From Chloroflexota bacterium (lineage in GTDB: Bacteria; Chloroflexota; UBA5177; JANWHV01): a DNA stretch of 10,391 nucleotides. Below are positions 7,147 through 10,391 of this stretch, piece after piece (position 1 is the stretch's first letter; the number at the start of each line of letters is the position of its first letter). The translations under genes and the position numbers were made by a program. The notes beneath the pieces are model-generated. The model made no database searches. It was not told the DNA's origin and was given only the letters and a program-made list of their open reading frames with translations. The DNA is taken from contig JAQBPC010000642.1 in the NCBI GenBank assembly GCA_028287725.1, positions 1-10,391 on the forward strand. Direction: 5' to 3'.

Positions 7147-8661
7147 ATGGCTGAAACGCTCCGCTCGCGCATTCGGGTTCTATCAGGGCAGTCGTTCATC
7201 TATGGTCTTTCGGGTGCACTGACCAAGTTAGTTGGCTTGATCATTATCCCAATCCTCGGACGGCTCTTCGTCCCGAGTCAGTTTGCCGCTATCGACCTGA
7301 TCACGGCCTTCGGCGCGGCCATCGGATCCGTTCTCCTGCTTGGATCCGACGCCGCGGTGGCATTCTACTTCTTCCGGGAAGCGGACGAAGAAGGCAGGCG
7401 TACGCTTGTTTCCACCTGGATGATCTTTCAGTTCTGCCTCAATACGCTGGTCGGCGCCATACTGTTTATCTTCGCGGAACCAATAACGCACCTCGTTATC
7501 GGGCCGAGCTATAGCAGCGACTACATTAAGCTGACAGGCTGTGCATTCCCACTCGGTTCGACAATAGGTTACGTGCTGGAAATACTCCGGCTTCAGCTCC
7601 GGCCAAAGCGCTACCTGCTCGTCTCGGGCCTTAGCGTGGTCACTGGCCTGCTTCTGACGCTCGCCCTTGTCGTGGCGCTCCGCTTAGGGCTGCTCGGTAT
7701 CTACATCGCCAGTGCGTTGACCAATGTGCTGGCATTCACGGCTGCGATGTATGCCGTGCACTCGAGTGTCATGCCGCGCTTCTCATTTGATCGTCTGAAG
7801 AAAGTATTGGCATACGGGATCCCACTGGTTCCGATTAGTGTCGCGGCCTGGGCGATTAACCTTAGCAATCGGTTCTTCATCAAGGCGCATTCAGTGCACG
7901 GAGTGTCCGGGGTATCCGACACCGGGCTTTTCGGCATGGGTAACCGCGTCTCTCAATTGCTGCTCTTGGTCGTTACCGCGTTCACGTTGGCATGGGGCCC
8001 GTTTGCCCTGAGCATCTCGGAGTCACCCGACGCCAAACGGACCTATGCAAAGGTACTAACCTTTTACGCCGTTACGCTCGGTACGCTGACGCTTGGTCTG
8101 AGTCTATTTGCACCGCTAATTCTCACCTTTGCAGCCAAGCCCGAGTACGCTCGCTCATATCAGGTCGTTGCCCCATTGGCCGCAGCGTACGCGGTGTACG
8201 GCGCATATCCGATTGTTGCCATGGGCGCCGCGCTGAGCAAGAAGACGATTCACTTGAGTTGGACTACGATTGTGGGAGCAGTCGTCACGCTCGGGTTGAA
8301 TGCCGTGCTTGTGCCACTTCCCTACATGGGTCTTGAAGGTGGGGCGATTGCCACGCTCTGCGGCTACAGCGTTATGGTCAGCCTCGTATACGTAGTCTCG
8401 CAGCGACTGTATCCCATTCCATTCGAGGGCCGCAAGCTCCTAACGTGCGTATCTCTTCTAGTTGGCGCGGTTGTACTTGGTCAGCTGCTTCGCCCAATGT
8501 TCCCGGCCTTGAGCGTGGCCGGCATCGGCGTGCGACTGGCACTACTGCTACTATTCCCATTGGCTCTTGTAGCGCTGAGCGTGGTTGAGCGCTACGAGGT
8601 TCGTGTAGTCTACGGAGCACTCCACAGTGCACTACTTCGGCGGCGCGGTGCAGCGGCCTGA
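7147..8661 (+). CDS. Wzx-like polysaccharide flippase (MOP/MVF superfamily)
   Basis: Integral membrane protein of 504 residues with about 12-14 hydrophobic segments along its whole length, the size and layout of O-antigen/exopolysaccharide repeat-unit flippases. The N-terminus has the typical form of a short basic amphipathic lead (residues 1-12), then GQSFIYGLSGALTKLVGLII and PILGRLFVPSQFAAIDL, equivalent to the conserved first helices of Polysacc_synt proteins. A middle segment reads YGIPLVPISVAAWAINLSNR (about 219-238), matching the conserved start of the second helical bundle (usually P-x-x-P followed by a D/N-R). The tail is short, basic and alanine-rich. Known role of the family: moving undecaprenyl-linked oligosaccharide from the inner to the outer leaflet of the cytoplasmic membrane. 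It follows the 138-bp gap with the promoter-like box and precedes further glycosyltransferases. Substrate unknown. A peptidoglycan MurJ role is less likely given the sugar-gene context. Confidence 0.9.
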   Translation: MAETLRSRIRVLSGQSFIYGLSGALTKLVGLIIIPILGRLFVPSQFAAIDLITAFGAAIGSVLLLGSDAAVAFYFFREADEEGRRTLVSTWMIFQFCLNTLVGAILFIFAEPITHLVIGPSYSSDYIKLTGCAFPLGSTIGYVLEILRLQLRPKRYLLVSGLSVVTGLLLTLALVVALRLGLLGIYIASALTNVLAFTAAMYAVHSSVMPRFSFDRLKKVLAYGIPLVPISVAAWAINLSNRFFIKAHSVHGVSGVSDTGLFGMGNRVSQLLLLVVTAFTLAWGPFALSISESPDAKRTYAKVLTFYAVTLGTLTLGLSLFAPLILTFAAKPEYARSYQVVAPLAAAYAVYGAYPIVAMGAALSKKTIHLSWTTIVGAVVTLGLNAVLVPLPYMGLEGGAIATLCGYSVMVSLVYVVSQRLYPIPFEGRKLLTCVSLLVGAVVLGQLLRPMFPALSVAGIGVRLALLLLFPLALVALSVVERYEVRVVYGALHSALLRRRGAAA

Positions 8662-8724
8662 GCGAGACTGCCCCGTACTGGAACGGGTCGATTTGCCACG
8701 CCTGACAGATGTGATGCGATATAC

Positions 8725-9756
8725 ATGCGAATAGTTCATGCGGTCAGTAATGTTGCCGGCCTGCCGGTCGCATTCGCGGAGGCGCAGCGCCGGGCAGGTC
8801 ACCGGGCGGCCGCTGTTGTCTACGAGTCGCCCTACTACAAGGATGTTCGTGCGGTGGACCTTGGCCGACTGCTCGATGGCAACCGGATTTCTCGGAAGCT
8901 GCGGCGAGCGCGCGTGGTGGCCTGGGCTGCTCACAACTTTGACGTGTTCCACTTCCACTATTACACAACCTTCATGCCAAACCAGGAGGATCTACAGCTT
9001 CTGAAGACTCTGGGCAAGAAGGTAGTATTCCACCTGCATGGCTGCGACATTCGAGATCCGCGACGAGTAAGGACCGAGCATGCGATTAGCGCTTGTGCAG
9101 AATGCACAATCGAGTGCCTGACCCCGGTGAAGCTGCGTATGCAGACGACGCTCGATCGCTTTGCTGATGCTGTTATCGTCTCTACACCGGACTTGCTCGA
9201 GTTCGTGCCGGATGCCCAGTACATACCGAATCCCATCGATCCGCGCAGTTGGAATGACTTGCGAGAGTCGAACGGACTCGAGCTTAGGACGTCCGGTGAG
9301 TACGTGATCGTACATGCGCCGACAAATCGTGAGATTAAAGGCACAAGGCATATTGAGGCAGCTGTCGACCAGCTGCGTTCCGAAGGATTAGCAGTCAGGC
9401 TGCAGCTACTTGAAGGCTTAACGCAAGACAAGCTTCACCACGCATGCCTTGAGGCGGACCTTGTGATAGACCAGGTACTGATAGGTTGGTTTGGCCTCTT
9501 CGCGCTGGAAATGATGGCGCTAGGAAAGCCGGTGCTCGCGTACATTAGAGAAGACCTGCAGCACGCAGGCTCGGAAGTACCCATCGCGTCAGCGTCTCCC
9601 GAGAACCTTGCCAGGACCATCCGGCGCCTGTTGACTTCATCAACTGAACGGGAGGAACTGAGTCGCCGGGGTCCAGCGTACATTCAAAGTGTTCATAACC
9701 TCGACCGGATTAATGAGCAGGTTATGGATATATATCGTGCGATTGGAGCGCCATAA
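8725..9756 (+). CDS. GT4-like glycosyltransferase with a four-cysteine cluster
   Basis: Protein of 343 residues with a short GT-B layout. The first strand and loop read MRIVHAVSNVAGLPVAFAEA, an early segment reads FDVFHFHYYTTF, and VVFHLHGCDIRD (100-111) is the usual H-G-x-D-x-R acceptor-domain element. The donor domain has HAPTNREIKGT (197-207; K205 probably contacts the donor phosphates) and IDQVLIGWFGLFALEMMALGKPV, with E262 as the conserved second Glu of E-x7-E. The position of the first Glu is G254, so the classical pair is incomplete; I recall this D-Q-x-L-x-G-W form from a GT4 subgroup, so it does not imply inactivity. Four cysteines, C107, C124, C127 and C131, form a C-x16-C-x2-C-x3-C pattern, which suggests metal binding or redox-sensitive structure. 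There is no clear Shine-Dalgarno before the ATG at 8725 and no better in-frame start. The next gene begins directly after its stop. Confidence 0.83.
   Translation: MRIVHAVSNVAGLPVAFAEAQRRAGHRAAAVVYESPYYKDVRAVDLGRLLDGNRISRKLRRARVVAWAAHNFDVFHFHYYTTFMPNQEDLQLLKTLGKKVVFHLHGCDIRDPRRVRTEHAISACAECTIECLTPVKLRMQTTLDRFADAVIVSTPDLLEFVPDAQYIPNPIDPRSWNDLRESNGLELRTSGEYVIVHAPTNREIKGTRHIEAAVDQLRSEGLAVRLQLLEGLTQDKLHHACLEADLVIDQVLIGWFGLFALEMMALGKPVLAYIREDLQHAGSEVPIASASPENLARTIRRLLTSSTEREELSRRGPAYIQSVHNLDRINEQVMDIYRAIGAP
9745..9748 (+). promoter_or_regulatory. Ribosome binding site that decides a GTG start
   Basis: GGAG lies 8 bases before the GTG at 9757, which itself directly follows the TAA of the previous gene. 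This supports the GTG as the start of the last, incomplete gene. Confidence 0.5.
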
Positions 9757-10391
9757 GTGACTGTCGCTCCGCAAGTTGTGCTGCTGGTTCACGGCACATT
9801 TGAGCGTGATCCTAGGGTACGGCGGCACGCCGCTGCGGCCCGCGACGCAGGATACCGCGTAGCCGTACTTTCGGTCGGTTCTGAACGCGAACATCCCAGA
9901 TGGGGCGAACAGGTCGACGGCATAGCGGTCTTCGAGAGCAGGTCGACAGACAGAACTATCGCGGGCAGACTTCGTGTACTGGTTTCTTTGCTCAGGAGGA
10001 GCCGCACCAATACCGGGCCAGCGGACCAAAATGAGGGCAGCCGGCACGCTGTCGGCGCCGAGCTCCCTAACTCCGTCCCGCCGCTGGCCCGAAGCAGCTG
10101 GCGCGACCTGCTGGACGTCGCACTGCTCATTCGGCAGAACATCGCGGTGTTCCGTCAATTCCGCGGCGTAGGTGGCCGAGTGGTCCACGCGAATGACCTC
10201 AACGTATTACCAGCTGGAGTGCTCCTGGCTCGCTACTGGCGGGCGGCACTTCTGTATGACAGCCATGAGCTTTGGACTGAAACCAATCCCGCTTGGTCTC
10301 CATTCCAACGCAAGCTGCTTTCGCTGCTTGAGCGCCTCATAATTCGACGTTGCGACGCGGTCGTAACAGTGAACAACGCAGTCGCACGGGA
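9757..10391 (+). CDS. GT4-like glycosyltransferase, 3' end cut off by the window
   Basis: An open frame starts at GTG 9757 and runs without a stop for 211 codons to the edge, so only the N-terminal acceptor half is visible. It reads VVLLVHGTFERDPRVRRHA (7-25); the D-P-R-V element after the first strand is typical of a GT4 subgroup. Then come a Rossmann strand (RVAVLSVG), VVHANDLNVLPAGVLLAR (142-159) and LLYDSHELWTE (165-175), and it ends in CDAVVTVNNAVAR, which is normally followed by the interdomain strand. The H-A-N-D-L and D-S-H-E-L-W motifs are those of GT4 enzymes with a D-x-D-x-L/YDSHE pattern. The donor domain with its E-x7-E motif should lie outside the window. Residues about 85-115 are a polar N/G/S/E-rich linker, longer than usual. 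It follows the preceding TAA with no gap, so it is probably co-translated with the gene before it. Confidence 0.85.
   Translation, partial: MTVAPQVVLLVHGTFERDPRVRRHAAAARDAGYRVAVLSVGSEREHPRWGEQVDGIAVFESRSTDRTIAGRLRVLVSLLRRSRTNTGPADQNEGSRHAVGAELPNSVPPLARSSWRDLLDVALLIRQNIAVFRQFRGVGGRVVHANDLNVLPAGVLLARYWRAALLYDSHELWTETNPAWSPFQRKLLSLLERLIIRRCDAVVTVNNAVAR

Noticed and set aside
8672..8687. CCCGT/ACGGG hairpin after the Wzx-like gene, possible terminator
   Set aside because: Only 5 bp of stem with a 6-base loop and just a TTT several bases later; too weak to call.
8693..8723. TTGCCA plus GATATA as a promoter for the gene at 8725
   Set aside because: The 19-base spacing is too long, the match is poor, and the predicted start would fall inside the coding sequence.
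9640..10188. 182-codon open frame on the minus strand
   Set aside because: It is antisense to the end of one glycosyltransferase and the start of the next, whose plus-strand frames carry clear motifs; it shows no domain of its own.

Overview
The window is a same-strand stretch of a bacterial chromosome dominated by extracellular or cell-surface polysaccharide synthesis. All ten genes I can support lie on the + strand: a 5'-truncated nucleoside diphosphate kinase, a UDP-glucuronate decarboxylase-like enzyme (UDP-xylose synthase type), a UPF0104/flippase-like membrane protein, three tandem GT4 glycosyltransferases, a siroheme-synthase-type NAD-binding protein, a Wzx-like polysaccharide flippase, a further GT4-like glycosyltransferase with a cysteine cluster, and a last GT4-like gene cut off by the right edge. 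I see no rRNA, tRNA, CRISPR array, insertion sequence or phage gene.

Organism: the moderately high GC, frequent GTG starts, the NDK sequence style and the GT4 paralogues would fit Chloroflexota or a neighbouring terrabacterial phylum. This is an impression from sequence style; no marker in the window proves it.

Layout: 1-416 is the end of a housekeeping gene. 507-1544 makes an activated sugar, probably UDP-xylose from UDP-glucuronate. 1601-6328 is a tightly packed block of a membrane protein followed by three GT4 enzymes joined by TAATG, ATGA and 13-bp overlaps, so these four are probably translated from one message. 6355-7008 is a siroheme/cobalamin-type gene that looks out of place and seems to lack the usual catalytic aspartate. 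The only sizeable gap, 7009-7146, holds two overlapping inverted repeats and a -10-like box six bases before the ATG of the Wzx-like gene, which suggests a new, possibly leaderless transcription start. 7147-10391 then carries the flippase and two more glycosyltransferases, and the locus clearly continues to the right.

How they work together (inference): the decarboxylase supplies a nucleotide sugar, the glycosyltransferases build a lipid-linked oligosaccharide at the inner face of the membrane, and the Wzx-like protein exports it. No polymerase (Wzy), chain-length regulator (Wzz) or initiating phosphoglycosyltransferase lies inside the window. I found no clear evidence of a wholly new system. 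The most distinctive points are the odd siroheme-type gene, the dyad-rich promoter region and the cysteine-cluster glycosyltransferase.
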